From: Morinoia aosen
Lineage: Eukaryota > Arthropoda > Malacostraca > Amphipoda > Talitridae
Assembly: GCA_030386875.1 (NCBI GenBank)
Contig: CM059575.1
Span: 51,738,859-51,802,858 of the forward strand
Direction: 5' to 3'
DNA length: 64,000 bases
The first letter of the stretch is position 1, and each line of letters opens with the position of its first letter. The position numbers were made by a program, and so were the translations under genes. The notes under the pieces were generated by a model that was not told the origin of the DNA, did not search any database, and saw only the letters and a list, made by a program, of their open reading frames with translations. Of the stretch, positions 48,121-60,654 are shown piece by piece.

Positions 48121-50421
48121 GGTGTTTTCGCTCCTAATGATTGCGAAAATCTATTTGCAATTATTTAAAACCGAAACTAAATTAAACAGAGTTAAAATAC
48201 TTTACTAAATTGCTAAAAAGTATGCAATGTTTTCGTAGATTAGTTTGTTCAAAGTTCGAAACAACTTATTTATACCTATTACACCTCAACCCTGGATGCA
48301 AGGCTCCTACTCTGATTTCGGCTCTGATACCGATGCAACAAATGATAGTCAACGACTCAGACATTTCCGTGTTAACTTGTTCTTCTTGTTTCATTCAACT
48401 ATTGCCCAACTTGTCTCGCTTTCTGTGTAGCTTTAAGTATCACTGCATTGAACATAATTAAAATATCAGCATTTATTCGTTTAATGTAAAAATCGCATAT
48501 GTGAAATATACAAATTTTATTTCACGTATGATTTCAACTGTGCATGCTTGTTCCTCGTTCCTCATTTTGACAACGCTAATGTCACTTTGTTGAAGAAGTT
48601 CGATAATTTGTCATGTAAGTGGAATGGTTTAGAAATTAGCTGTTGCTCAAACTACGACTGAACGACAAAATCGGCCAACCATTGAGGGGGTTGGGGAACC
48701 TCTATCCCTGCCTCCAAACAAGAAGCGTATAAGAGCTTTATTATACCGTTCGTCGGGGAAAATAATTTGATGTTCAAATTGAAACCAATTTGAAGTTCGT
48801 AGGTGCAATAGTTTAGAAATTAGAATCATTGCATAATGAGACTTATCAAGAAAATGGGACGACAATAGTTACATATTGAGAGGCCACGGGAACCTCGCTC
48901 CCTGCCCCCCACGGGAACGTAAGAAATATTTAACGTACATAAAAATGTTGTATCCGTCATGAGCATCAATTTGTTACTAATTTCAAGATTGCACGTCTTA
49001 TTGTTCAGAAACTACGCTATTTGTACGGGTAACAATTATTCACAGGTTCCTTCGAAGGTGTTCAGTAAGGTGCCCAAAATTGGCTAGCCAGTATCAAAAG
49101 CAGTAAAATAGCAGACATAAGGAGAAATGCTCTTTTCATGATTCAAAACTAAACATAAGATGATGAATGTATTTCTCACGGATGAACATGACTTAAAGAG
49201 AATCGTCCAAGGCCATATATGTATACCATGAGGAAAGCTAGAATTCAAACATACAATCTACTCAAATACTTTCTCAAAAGTATTAGAATGATTTTTATTG
49301 GAGTACCTGCCAGCATATTATGACCGTTCCCTTCTGCGCTTAACAAAAATTTTGATGATCAACTGCAAGAAAATATTGAAGTGCATTGTGCGTCAACTCT
49401 ATGTTAATTAGAATACCGATTAATTAATTTTCTACCGAACAGAGGTTTTATTTTTTGTGGCATATTTGCTTATCAGTGGTAGTTATTGTTTAGGAGGTTT
49501 CCATGGACGAGATTCTGTGCTAAATAATAATTTGTTGAGCTATGATTTGCAAACGGTATCCATTTCTTCGTGATATATTTTACTGAAATCAATGTCATAT
49601 AATTTAGGATAAACAAAATACAACGTTATATAAACCGAAAGATTCAGAATGCTTCAACATTCTGAGATTAGATCAAACTTGACAAGACCAAAACCGAACC
49701 AGAGACCGGACTAGAGAACGGACGAGATACCAGACCAGAAACCGGGCCAAAGACAGGACCGGACACCGAACCACTGTTCCCATTTTTTCTGTCTGAAATG
49801 ATATTTATGAGTTACTGCCATGTGGCCTGTGGGAATTTGGTCTAAAATTTCTCTGTTTACATCGGTTATGTATATTTTCGTAATTTTTTCTGTGCACGAC
49901 AAGGAGTGATTGGAACTACGTACACGTCCCACTCACACGAAGTGTATTTGATAACTGAAGTATCACACGTAAAACCGGAGCAACTATAAACTTTGCTTGA
50001 CGATAACATGTATACCTAAGTCGTCACTTCATTTCTTAGAAACGTTGATTGTAATTTAGTACACAAAAATCTTGTAGTTTTTGTGTGACGAATTCGCCAC
50101 ACTCGTGCTTAACGGTGATGGAAAGATGACTGTGCGGTACTTGAATGCTCATTATCTTTAGGTTATTCGTTGATATAAGTACAATTAAGTGAATCTAACT
50201 AACTAAAGGATTGTAAAATTTGGTGAGACTAAGGATTGTTTTGATGAGCTCACTGGTGCCTAAATTAAGGTTCATAAATGTTGAATGACATAGGGGTAAA
50301 ATCTGAGGAGCATGCAAAATGTATCATGTTTGATTTTGCTCGTAAGTGTTCTTTTCGCTTAGAATGATTGTCGAGACAAAATATTTTCGCACCTCTGTTA
50401 ACTACAAATTTTGTATTCCAG

Positions 50422-50503
50422 AAATCAGGAGAGCAAAGATGAGACGATTGATCTTCGCGACTTGAGGGTTCAGCTCAGTTCTCAGATATCCGATGACCAA
50501 TAC
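50422..50503 (+). CDS. Protease gene exon 4 (loop between catalytic His and Asp)
   Basis: The acceptor TTTTGTATTCCAG ends at 50421 and the donor is GTGAGT at 50504. One base completes Arg with the AG left by exon 3. The exon then encodes NQESKDETIDLRDLRVQLSS and QISDDQY in 27 complete codons, ending in phase 0 as exon 5 requires. LRVQLSS sits where proteases of this fold have the strand after the His loop (typically x-V-x-L-G). At 82 bases it would be invisible without phase matching. Its GC content is higher than that of the flanks. It is the only candidate I found between exons 3 and 5 that fits both phases. Confidence 0.75.
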
Positions 50504-50745
50504 GTGAGTCAATTTTTCGTTTAATTGTAAGCCAGTTTTGTCAGTTTAGTGAGTCCATTTTATCTCGCGTTAAGTCCAGCATTTTGTTGTACGAAATAAC
50601 ATTGTGTTTTCACTCGTGCGGGGCACCATAACATGCCCTGTACCTCACCAACCAAGAAGGGTGCTGCGAGGACGGAGCTCAGGAGGAGGGAAGCGCAGCG
50701 CTCCGCGGACTCGCAGCGCCGCAGCGTGCCCACACGTCAAACATA

Positions 50746-51808
50746 AGGCCCCGATACACTGGGCAAAAATCGCGGGGATAACCGCCAGCACGCCTCTCTA
50801 TGTGCTTCCCATCCCTGCACACCAGCCAGTTGGCAGAGTAGCCACCGAGCTTTCAGCGATCCGAGCATGTCTGGATTAGGACGGTCGTCACTGCGACGAG
50901 CAGTACCGATTTGAACGTTGACGGGAGAGGTGCACAGCCATGTCTTGCTCCGCAACTGAGTAGACAAAACTCGAACGCTGAATTCTATAGACTCATTTAA
51001 AAAAATCGACTGCTTGCAGAATGTGATCAGCAGCGCTTACAGAAGGCTAAAGGCCCCGATACACTGGCGTTCATGACTCGAGAAATTGCGGCAGTGGATC
51101 CGTCCGCCAGTTGAAGTGAGAACTGGCGACATGATACACTCAGCACGCAAGATGAAGCACCGCGGAATGCAATGCAAGGCGTCAGTCTGCCTCAGCGTGT
51201 CGTACGGGTAGGTGCGCGATTACGACCAACCGTATGGAGCGCAGGATTAAACCAAAGCGCACGTTGCGCTGTGCTTTAGCCTTCTGTAAGCGCTGCTGAT
51301 CACATTCTGCGAGCCGTCGAATTTTTCGAATGCGTATATAGAATTCAGCGTTCGAGTTTTGTCTACTCAATTGCGGAGCAAGACACGGCTGTGCACCTCT
51401 CCCGTCAACGTTCAAAACGGTACTGCTCGTCGCAGTGACGACCGTCCTAATCCAGACATGCTCGGATCGCTGAAAGCTCGGTGGCCACTCTGCCAACTGG
51501 CTGGTGTGCAGGGATGGGTGGCACATTGAAGGGCGTGCTGGCGGTTATCACCGCGATTTTTGCCTAGTGTATCGGGGCCTTAAAGCACAGCGCAACGTGC
51601 GCTTTGGTTTAATCCTGCGCTCCATACGGCTGGTCGCAACCGCGCACCTACCCGTACGACACGCTGAGGCAGACTGACGCCTTGCATTGCAGTCCGCGGT
51701 GCTTCATCTTGCGTGCTGAGTGTATCATGTCGCCAGTTCTCACTTCAACTGGCGGAGGGATCCACTGCCGCAATTTCTCGAGTCATGAACGCCAGTGTAT
51801 CGGGGCCT
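50746..51808. mobile_element. Outer 530-bp MITE, split by a copy of itself
   Basis: Pieces 50746-51050 (305 bases) and 51584-51808 (225 bases) total 530, the exact length of the inner element, and match its reverse complement. Termini are AGGCCCCGATACACTGGG and CCAGTGTATCGGGGCCT. Rejoining the pieces restores the sequence read across the equivalent point inside the inner copy (GAAGGCTAAAGCACAGC). Confidence 0.85.
51051..51580. mobile_element. Inner 530-bp MITE (Harbinger-like)
   Basis: It begins AGGCCCCGATACACTGGCGT and ends TAGTGTATCGGGGCCT. TAA flanks both sides (51048-51050 and 51581-51583). A 3-bp TAA target duplication with GC-rich G/C-starting inverted ends is the pattern of PIF/Harbinger-type elements. 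There is no transposase; the GC-rich open frames are non-coding. Confidence 0.85.
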
Positions 51809-53454
51809 TTAGCGCCGTGTCGTGCAAACGAGGGCGTTTAGCAGTGATTCTGTAGAATAATGTGGCAAAAATTATTTACAATTCATCGTCTGCGGACAAA
51901 TACTCAGGATCAAAACATTTTTAGGGTATTGTTCGGATCGAACAATTTATTTGGTTATGTTTTGAATTGTAGATTTTTTTAGATCACATGGATAAGAGAA
52001 AGTAATTAGCCCATTGAGTTCTAAAACTTAACTCTGGTCGGAAAAATTTCTAAGTATTAGCTTCTGAGCTTACTGGAGTATGCTTGAAATTACTAGGATA
52101 TCGGACATTTCTCCTCGCAAAGGGGGGCGTTCGTTTTTAATGGGCAGATTTGATGCTCTCCAAAATAGGTTGTTGAGCGAGAAACGTATTTGTGATGCCT
52201 GAAGTAATGTGTTCCATTTATTTGCCATTGATCAAATTTGAATTGGAACTAGTGTGAATGCGAATCAAATAAAATACCTCAGTTGAGTTACGTAAGAACT
52301 GTCATGAAATGTGTATCTCCTGCCAAGGGGCGCAATTTATTGTGTATTAATGGCGAATTGTTGCTAGAGGATATTGTAGGATAAAATACAGTTTCGTAAC
52401 TTCTGCTAATTTAGCTAAGTTTGTCCATAAATTCAAAAATACGTAACTAAAAATATTCGCTGCCGTGAAGTAAACGACAGCACTAACCTAAGCATCACAG
52501 GACGTATCACAAGGTGCTGAAATATTTATTGTGAAATCAATAGACTTTCGTAGGGTTATAAACAGCATCAAACCATCTCCCGATCTTCTGTTATAAGATA
52601 ATTCAATAACACTCTTTTAACAATTGAAATATTTGTGTTTCATCTTCGACTCGAGCCTCACTAGGAGGCATCAAAATGCATACATACGGAAATCATGCCT
52701 CACCCTAAATCACCCTAATCATGTCCCTCCCAATATCACTTGTCCCTTCCTAAATTCGTTGGTCACTCATCATTCGGCATCTGCATGGGACTAATTAAAT
52801 CCAACTTAAATTAAGACCGTGAGGTAATTAAACCTCGTGTGCACACCTTTCCTAAACTCTCTCGAGCCGATCAAAAAATGTGCTCTCCGAATTACCACAG
52901 GAGCATTTAAAACTTCTATATTTTCTCATTTTTTTTTAAACAAGAATTCATTAACCAATCAAGTTTAGAGGAATTAAGGCGCTGAACTTTTATTAGCATG
53001 CACTGGCAAGTTCAAATACAATTGTTTACAACATCATAACTTTGATGGATTTTGCTGTTGAATAATAAAAAAATAATTTAAGGAAAGTTATAACAATCAT
53101 CAACTCCTAAAATTTCTCGCTCACTTCCATCCATTAGGAGCAAATCACGGATGTCTCACCGTGGAAACCCCTGAATGTTCGCTTCGCACCCATACATTCC
53201 AGTTATCAAAATAATAACTGACATCTCCTTCTACCAAAAAAATGTTCGTTGTTCATGAATGCTCTATTTCAAGCATCTTCTACAGTCTAGACTAACGGGT
53301 CACGAACAGAGCGAGGAGCTGGTTCTGATGTGTACTTCGAGGAGGAAACATTCTCTTAGAAAAAAAAATCTATATTTATTTCCAAGTTGTCACATGAGGT
53401 ACATGCCAACATATTGGCTTTTAAAAGTTTCCTAAATATAGGGCATCCTAAAAC
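51809..53454. other. Protease intron 4, AT-rich part
   Basis: Nothing supportable is seen beyond low-complexity stretches. Confidence 0.5.
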
Positions 53455-53662
53455 AAATGTTCCATACCAGGAGTACTAATTGACAAACCATCCGAGGTGT
53501 ACAAGTAGATGAGCCATACGAGGCATAATAATAGACAAACTTTACGAGGTGTACTAATAGACAAACTGTCAGAGGTGTACAAGTAGATAGACCATACGAG
53601 GCATATTAATTGACAAAATATACGAGGCGTTCTAATAGACAAACCATTCGTGGTGTTCTAGA
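53455..53662. repeat. 26-bp minisatellite with 78-bp higher-order period
   Basis: Seven 26-bp units from 53481, plus a partial one before, share ACAAAC..TACGAGGTGTAC. Unit types recur every third copy (ending ACAAGT, then AATAAT/ATTAAT, then ACTAAT/TCTAAT), giving a 78-bp super-unit. Confidence 0.85.
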
Positions 53663-55155
53663 GACTACTGTCTGTGCCTAGCATGCATGCTATCGAACCA
53701 TTTACCTAATTATTTACAATGAGTACTGTGCAAGCTTCTAGAACTCTGCTTTCACATTACTCTTCTATCCTACCAGGCTGTAGCAGAATCTTGCAGAGCT
53801 GTTTAAACTAAGTACACAACAATCCATTGTTAGCTTAATTCAAATGCATCATTTCCTTCGAAGTTTTTCTGTTTCTTTTGGGTCCCCGTTCACTTGATCA
53901 GGGAAAATAAACTTGCTGAGTGGGCTGCGTTGGAAGCTGCTACATGCTCATACTATACTGTAGAGTAGAGGAAAATCGTTCGGAATAATCTAGCGTCTCA
54001 CTTCAAGAGCATGGTCTGATCGGCGGCATTCGCTGTGGAGCAGTATGAGAAACAACTATATGCACAATTAAGTACTCTTCTCCACCCTTTTCCTTCTTCG
54101 ACTGGAGACGATCGAGAGTGGAAAGTTGAACTGTGCAGACTAAGCTTGAACAGACCCGGTACACTCATGAATTTCTGGTGACGGGGCATCACGTCTCGTA
54201 CTGCGATGACCACTTTGTGCACCTCATCATCTGCCACTTCCTCTTCGAGGGCTCAAGCTACTGAGAGTTAAGGCAGAAACATTTAGGCATCCTCTTCTGC
54301 CAAAGTTGTACAATATTTGGGCCATGCTCCTTGATTTTTCTTAGAGAGACCCAGATATCTCATCAAATTTGATTTATGAAGATTATTGTATGAGTAAAAT
54401 TGTGTATATCTGGGTCTGGGATGCTCGGGGTTGTAACATCCGATACAATATGATTCACCAATATTCATATTTTTTGTATGCATTCAAACTAATTGAAATT
54501 GATTCTCTTATGTGAATATATTTCACTACCTCAACAAAAACCTTGTGTGCCTAAAGCTAAAACGGTGAGTGTTTTCCGGTAGCAGCCATAAAGCCAAAAC
54601 GTACCGTACTGATATGATCGTAATATGGTAATAGTACGGTACTAGGTAATATGGTGGTTTACCCGACTCTCAACGTTTGAATTACCCATGAATTGGTGAC
54701 AATGGTTAAATATAGATCATTATAATAATTGTAATGATAATAATCTACTTGCAGAATAAATTCATCAAAAATGTCGTTTTATTTGGGCTGACTAAATATC
54801 ATTACAGTCATTCCACTGTGGGACATTTTACCCCGCTTTCTTGTAAACACTCACGGATAGTTATGGGGGCACAAATCATTCTCAATAGTATCTCGTATTC
54901 ACTGAATACTCTTAGCTACGCCAGTCCTTCTCCAATCAGTCTGGTCTAGTTCATATTTCACTGGTGCATTTGGTATGTAGTTAAAAATATCTTTTTTTTA
55001 TTTCACACTTCATTTTCAACAAAACTTTGCATTAGTTCTTTTCAACAAGGAAATTCAGCATTCCAATTTAGTAATCAGTAACAATTTAAGTTATAATTAT
55101 GAAAGTTACGTCGTGACTTATTAGAGTGAATGCATGAATAATCTCCACTGAGCAG
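53663..55155. other. Protease intron 4, remainder
   Basis: No supported exon or repeat. A 79-codon minus-strand frame at 53998-54237 lacks splice or domain support. Confidence 0.5.
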
Positions 55156-55317
55156 GTGGACGAAATTTGGGTGCACCCGCAGTACGTGCCAGGCAGTCGG
55201 CCCCACAATGACATCGCCCTCATCAGGCTGGAGCACCCGCTTCCCCTCAGTGGGACCAGATACCCTGCCTGTGTTGACCTCAACGGAGACGGCTTTCTCA
55301 CTTCGCCTTTTGCCATG
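55156..55317 (+). CDS. Protease gene exon 5 (catalytic Asp)
   Basis: After GAGCAG at 55150-55155 the frame gives VDEIWVHPQYVPGSRPHND, IALIRLEHPLPLSGTRYP, then ACVDLNGDGFLTSPFAM. HPQY...HNDIALIRLE is the classic Asp-box of chymotrypsin-fold proteases, with the catalytic Asp codon at 55210-55212. PACVDL supplies the cysteine that normally pairs with the Cys before the protease domain. The donor is GTCAGT at 55318. The exon is 162 bases, phase 0 to phase 0. It is GC-rich in an AT-rich setting. The weak acceptor tract (TCTCCACTGAGCAG) leaves the start slightly uncertain, but the phase match with exon 4 supports it. Confidence 0.9.
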
Positions 55318-55435
55318 GTCAGTAAGGCGTTTCTTAACCAGGCGTTTCTTTAGTGTCACGCGCACCAGTATTTTCAGAATTTTAAAGTAAGTATTTTTTC
55401 TCTCTTTAGAACATTCCTCATTTATATGCTTCTCT

Positions 55436-55463
55436 AAGTATTTATTTATTTATTTATTTATTT
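55436..55463. repeat. (TTTA)n microsatellite
   Basis: About seven TATT/TTTA units in a row. Confidence 0.85.
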
Positions 55464-55544
55464 GACCGTATTTGAAGCTGTAATTTCACTCACACAATAA
55501 TTGTGGTGAAAGTTTCATACAAATAAACAATATGGGCGACGATA

Positions 55545-55870
55545 AAATTTCGGAACTTCATGACCGCGTCCGTCCGTCTGTGTGTCACACCCACCAGCCG
55601 AAAGTGTGAGATGAGCGTATCTGTGATACAAGCTTCATAAACTCCACAATTTTCAGTGACTTTAACCCAGCAGACTGGGAGTTGGAATGAATATGACGAG
55701 TATTGTTAGGCTAGATTAGGTTGTATAGAAAATCAGCAGTTGAGACTTAGCAAAGTATTGGAAAGCCATAGAATAGCATGGGAAATCTCGGGAAAGCCAT
55801 GTTGAAGCTCAGTTGGTCCTATATCTAATCCTGTCATTTTTTTGACGGGCCGTGTGCACTCGTAAATTTT
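55545..55870 (+). mobile_element. Small MITE-like element, copy 1
   Basis: It contains GTCCGTCTGTGTGTCA, CCGAAAGTGTGAGATGAGCG and ATACAAGCTTCATAAACTCC, and ends TTGACGGGCCGTGTGCACTC. The same order of words occurs reversed at 58855-59085. Confidence 0.7.
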
Positions 55871-57727
55871 AAATCTAAGGCAATTCCATTCTATCAATAT
55901 GTTCTTTTAGGACAGGTAAAGTTCAATTTCCTGCGTACGAAGTGAAGTAATTAGTTTGCGAGAAAGATGCTACTGCATGTATCCCTAGAACAAAATAGGG
56001 AAAGCAACATGATGTAATTCACTTCAAGAAAATCTTGTGACCTGCATGCCGAATCATTACATAATGGTACTAATCAGAAAATTATGTCTTCAAAAAATTT
56101 GAAATTTGATATGTTTAATCGTTACAAAATTCATTTTTCTCAGCTGTAATTGTACTAATTTTATTAAATGAATAAATTGCAATAAATCAAGAGATAACTG
56201 CGAGCAACGCTCATTGAAGATAGAATTTGAATATTAGAGAGAAGAATGCTTTTGGATTTAGTTATTATGTTTACTGCCAGAAAGGCACGCTCAAGAGCCG
56301 ATAGTTTACGAGACATAAGAGCCCAGTAGTTAAGACATAACTTACATCAAAGATTACGACCCGTTCACACAATGAACTGAGTGTTGGAGGGCGTGTTAGT
56401 GCGCGTGTTCTTTTGATTCAAGTTGCAGGCTAATTTTTTGAGACTTTTGATATTTTAAATTCAATTATTCAATATCTGACTAGGTGATAGCTTAGCGAGG
56501 GTTGTTTACTTTATTGGCTACTTAGTTTATTGAAAATTTAAAGCTGTTTGGTCGTCGTGTTGTCCAAATATGTTTAGCTGATAGGCATTCGAAGCTGTTA
56601 GTTAATTGGTATTCCATTCCAAAGCTTTTACAAAAATTACTTGGTTTAACGAGCATCTGTTTTATGTTTGAAAAATTTGCAAAGAACTTCATGCTAAAGA
56701 ACAAAAGCACTGCGTTTGTAACTAAGTCGCCTAGGATAAAACTTGAAAGATTCAAAATTCTCAAAACTAGCTAGAGCGTCAATGTTGAATTTGACATGGC
56801 ACAAGCCCCATAGTCATTGACCCTCTATAGAGTGGGTTTGGTTCAACAATCGCGCTAATCGGATTAAGGGACATACTGTACTTATTCAAACTATTTGAGT
56901 CGAACCCATAACGTGTGCTAGAAGAATCCATGAGTATTCCGTGCCTTGTATTTCAAGGTTAAACTACTGAGGAAGTTCTTAGTGAAATATAAACGATAAA
57001 TTTGAGTATAGCTATTTATGCAAATGTATTTCTCACTGCGCAATACTGATTGGTGGTATGCAGCTGAAATTGGAGAACCAAACAGCTTCACGCTTTTCAA
57101 AAATTTTTCCATCCCGATGAAGTATCACTGAAATTTAAAATATTTAAAAGAATGTTGCATTCCGTTTAAAATTTTATTCGACGATTAAATTCAAGAAGTT
57201 TGAACTGAATAAATTAACCAAACTAAGAATCGACGGTTAAAAATTCGGTTGTTGCTTGACAAATAACAGGACCAAAAAGAATCTACAACTTTGACTCCTC
57301 TGTTCTGTGATCGAAACTTTGAATTTCCAAAACGTATCTTTTATAACAACCCGACTCTCTAAGTGCTTACTGATGTGGATCAGAGTAGATATACATTCAC
57401 CATAATTTGAAATTAAGCACTCAGTTAAACTGGGTATTTCGAAATTTTAATAGTTTATAGTCCACAGCGCCACAGCGATGTAAAACCAAGCTGCTACACT
57501 ATTTTTTAGGCTTTAGAGCATACTCAAAACATTTTCTGTCCATATATTCATTTATTTTTCAAGCCCTTCTTTTTGCTATTTAATCACACTGTTAACTATT
57601 TCTGTGCACTTTATGATTTTCGAATTAACTTCTCAGCATTTTAATTAGAAATTCTCAATTGATTTTCTGGTTTCCTCAACTACTCTTAAATTTCTTATGT
57701 AGTCTGTTCTGTCCACTTCCTATTTTC
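55871..57727. other. Protease intron 5, first part
   Basis: AT-rich. No supported exon or element ends. Confidence 0.5.
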
Positions 57728-57844
57728 TTTACATTACATAGCATTGATGCTCTCAGTGTATGTTTGTTTACATTACATGGCATTGATGCTCTCAGTGTAT
57801 GTTTGTTTACATTACATGGCATTGATGCTCTCAGTGTATGTTTG
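57728..57844 (+). repeat. 39-bp tandem repeat, three copies
   Basis: TTTACATTACATGGCATTGA and TGCTCTCAGTGTATGTTTG are repeated at 57728, 57767 and 57806 with one G/A difference in the first copy. This is the reason for open frames on both strands here. Confidence 0.95.
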
Positions 57845-58057
57845 TTTAACGATCTCAAGAAGTTCGTTGATGGGTATTTCATTAATTTTACTAATTAGTC
57901 AATGTGCTGCTCTAAAATTTTATTAAAATCAAAAGCATGTATGAAATTGAGTAATTAAGCCCATGCAGCTTCATACTCTCTGCTATCACGTGAGAGCTTT
58001 ACGAGCATTTCAGTAAAGTGTGAACTGTAACTAAACTAAATTGAAATAACTTTAAAC

Positions 58058-60585
58058 CAGGGTTGCGGAGTCGAAGGAATAAATTTGCGACTCCGACTCT
58101 ACCTATTCCAAATTTGGCGACTCTGACATCGACTCCGACTCAACCTTTTTAAAATTTTCCGACTCCATCACCGACTCCTCCTATTCTCAATTTTGCCACT
58201 CCAATTCATTCTTTTCACAATTTTTACGATGGATATTTTATTTCCTAATTTTCGCAGGGGTTGAAACCTGTATATATATTCATGTTCTTCAATTATAAAT
58301 GAACTTTTATTTGAACACAGTACGTTAAGAATCAAGGTTTATTAGATAAATATATTACGAACACGTGCCTTCCGAGTAGGCATGGTCGGCAATTCCTCCC
58401 CTGAAAAGTATAAATCAGCATCAACAATTTCGTTCTGTGGCTTAAGATATCCAACGAAATTAAAATAATTGATCTACTTTCCTCGTAATACCAATTTTTA
58501 TATATATCTGTAGATAGAGTAGGCACGATTTGCATTGCCGTTTAATTAGTGTGTGAAGACGAGCACACTACGCAAAGTAGCAATGCAGTAAAGGTGCCAC
58601 ATCATTGTTCAACACTGTTATATTACAGCCATAATAGACAAAACTCGTTCTGCTTCCATCTCGCCAGGCCTGACGTATCTAATACGTTTTGTTTATAAAT
58701 AAAAGCCACTTATAGTTTCTTGGCTTATGATATTTCATTTTTTATTCACTTTTAAGCTTTTATTATACACTAGTCCACCCCCCTTTATTTGAAATAAGAA
58801 AGAAGGAAAAATGAAAGAAAGCCCGTAAGAAAAAAATGCAATCTATAGAGAGTTGACGAGGCCGAGTGCACACGCCCGTCAAAAACGTTTAATAATGTTC
58901 GAGCCACACATGACACACGGAACGTTCCCATTTCTTAAGAATTCACATGATATTCATTCCTACTCGACTCTGATGAATTAATGCACTGGAAATTGTGGAG
59001 TTGATGAAGCTTGTATTACAGAAACGCTCATCACACACTTTCGGATGGCATCGGACAGACAGACAGGCTGACACCCCTCTTATTATCGTACAGTTTAGAA
59101 CTTATCTTATTTTAATAATCGCTCATTTTTTATTCATTTTGTATTTTTGGTTGAATTTGGGACGTTTTCTCCAAGATATTTTGTTCTATCGCATAAAATG
59201 CAACAATCTTTGCTGCTGAGGCAGTGCGTTGCTCTCAGTTACAACATTTGTGTGACTAAGGAAGGTTTTTGCTCGTGTTGGCTTATTATTTTAATAATCT
59301 TTTCACATGTCCCAATATTGAAATTGATTATCTTAAAAATTTTCTAAATTTTCTTCATGAAGAAGCAATTAATTATATATATATTACCGAAAAACAGATG
59401 CTATTTCAGTTGTTAAAATTTAAAAAACACAATTATAAAAATTTTCATATTAGCATAAGCTAGCTTACTAAAAATTTTTGGAATACAGAAGATAAAAATA
59501 AAACAGGAAAATGATATAGTGAAAGACTATATAACTCCGAAATGACCAAACAACATGCAAAGTATATCATTAGAAACGTGCAGTAATTTCCATTATTAAT
59601 AGATGTTACCTTGATCAAAGACTAGGAAGTAAACAAAACAAAGAGATCATTACGAAGTACATAAGTACTATATTTTGTTGAAAACATCAACTAGTATACC
59701 AGCTACTAATACAAGGTTGAGCTGATTAAAGCTCCGTTACCAATAAGTTGGCATAACATAAAGACTAGAAGTCTTTAGGTATAAGAACATGGCTTTAGGT
59801 TTTGGCAAAGACTAGTCTTTATCAATATATTATGACAAAGAATAAAATTCTTTATGATCACAAAATAACTTAAGATTTCTGCAACGAGCCGTCATTATTA
59901 ATCATTACATCATAGCATAACCAAAAGACTAGAAAATATCGTCAAAGGGAACCTCTGGGTATGGAGTATAGACACATTTAAAGCGTACAGAGTTGTCACT
60001 CTGTCTGCTTGTGAGTAAAATGTATTGCATCAGCTGAGCTGCTCTGCAAGTAGCTTTCCAAGCATTTATTACTGGGTTTACTTCCGGTATATTCATTGAA
60101 GAGGAAATAAACGATACAGAAATAAACAGAAATGATTCGCAATGCTTTCAATAAATAATTACTGCCTTTTCACTGTAAAATGTGCACAAATTATTAGTGC
60201 TGCATGAAAATTATATTTTGTCCTCGTATGTTTCATATGTATGTATGCGAACCCCAAATGACTAGATATCAATGACAGTATTAGCTCATACACTGTATAT
60301 TATGTTCCGCTCTTTGAACAAAATAATCATTAAATACATTGCATATTACTAAGCTTTTTATTAAGCATTATGACTCTGTTTTGCTTACAATAAGTTTTAA
60401 GCTATAATAGATAGATTTTAGCGAAAGTTAGAATCGAAGTAACCAAAAAATAGAAACTCTGATTTCGACCTCACCACATCCGTAAGAACGACTGCAACTC
60501 TGACTCCACCACATTCGGAAAAAACGACCCCGACTCCGACTCCACCCTATAACAAGCGATACCGACTCCCAACTACGCAACCCTA
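58058..60585. mobile_element. hAT-type element, 2.5 kb, with 8-bp target duplication
   Basis: The left end CAGGGTTGCGGAGTCG is inverted at the right end as ACTACGCAACCCTA. Both subterminal regions carry many CGACTCC/GGAGTCG words, as in hAT elements. Flanks are CTTTAAAC (58050-58057) and CTATAAAC (60586-60593), 7 of 8 identical. No transposase frame survives; a MITE is nested at 58855-59085. The right end is only 69 bases before protease exon 6. Confidence 0.8.
58855..59085 (-). mobile_element. Small MITE-like element, copy 2, nested in the hAT element
   Basis: GAGTGCACACGCCCGTCAAA, then GGAGTTGATGAAGCTTGTAT and CGCTCATCACACACTTTCGG, form the reverse complement of the copy at 55545. It lies inside 58058-60585, so it inserted later than that element. 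Confidence 0.7.
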
Positions 60586-60654
60586 CTATAAACTCACATA
60601 AAATAAACGTACTGAAAGCCTTACAGCATTTTATCGATTGCATTTTCTTTGCAG

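Larger units (their letters stand above)
38165..50421. other. Protease intron 3
   Basis: A 12-kb intron filled with repeats listed separately. Between them, 39000-40090, 41650-43530, 43800-44990, 46900-47770 and 48400-50420 hold no supported exon. Confidence 0.5.

Noticed and set aside
49680-49780. Run of GACCGGA/GAACCGAAC-like words
   Set aside because: Low-complexity purine-rich sequence; no fixed period or ends could be established.
50604-51526. GC-rich open frames of 76-114 codons on both strands
   Set aside because: Most lie in the self-nested MITE and reappear in inverted copies; composition explains their openness.
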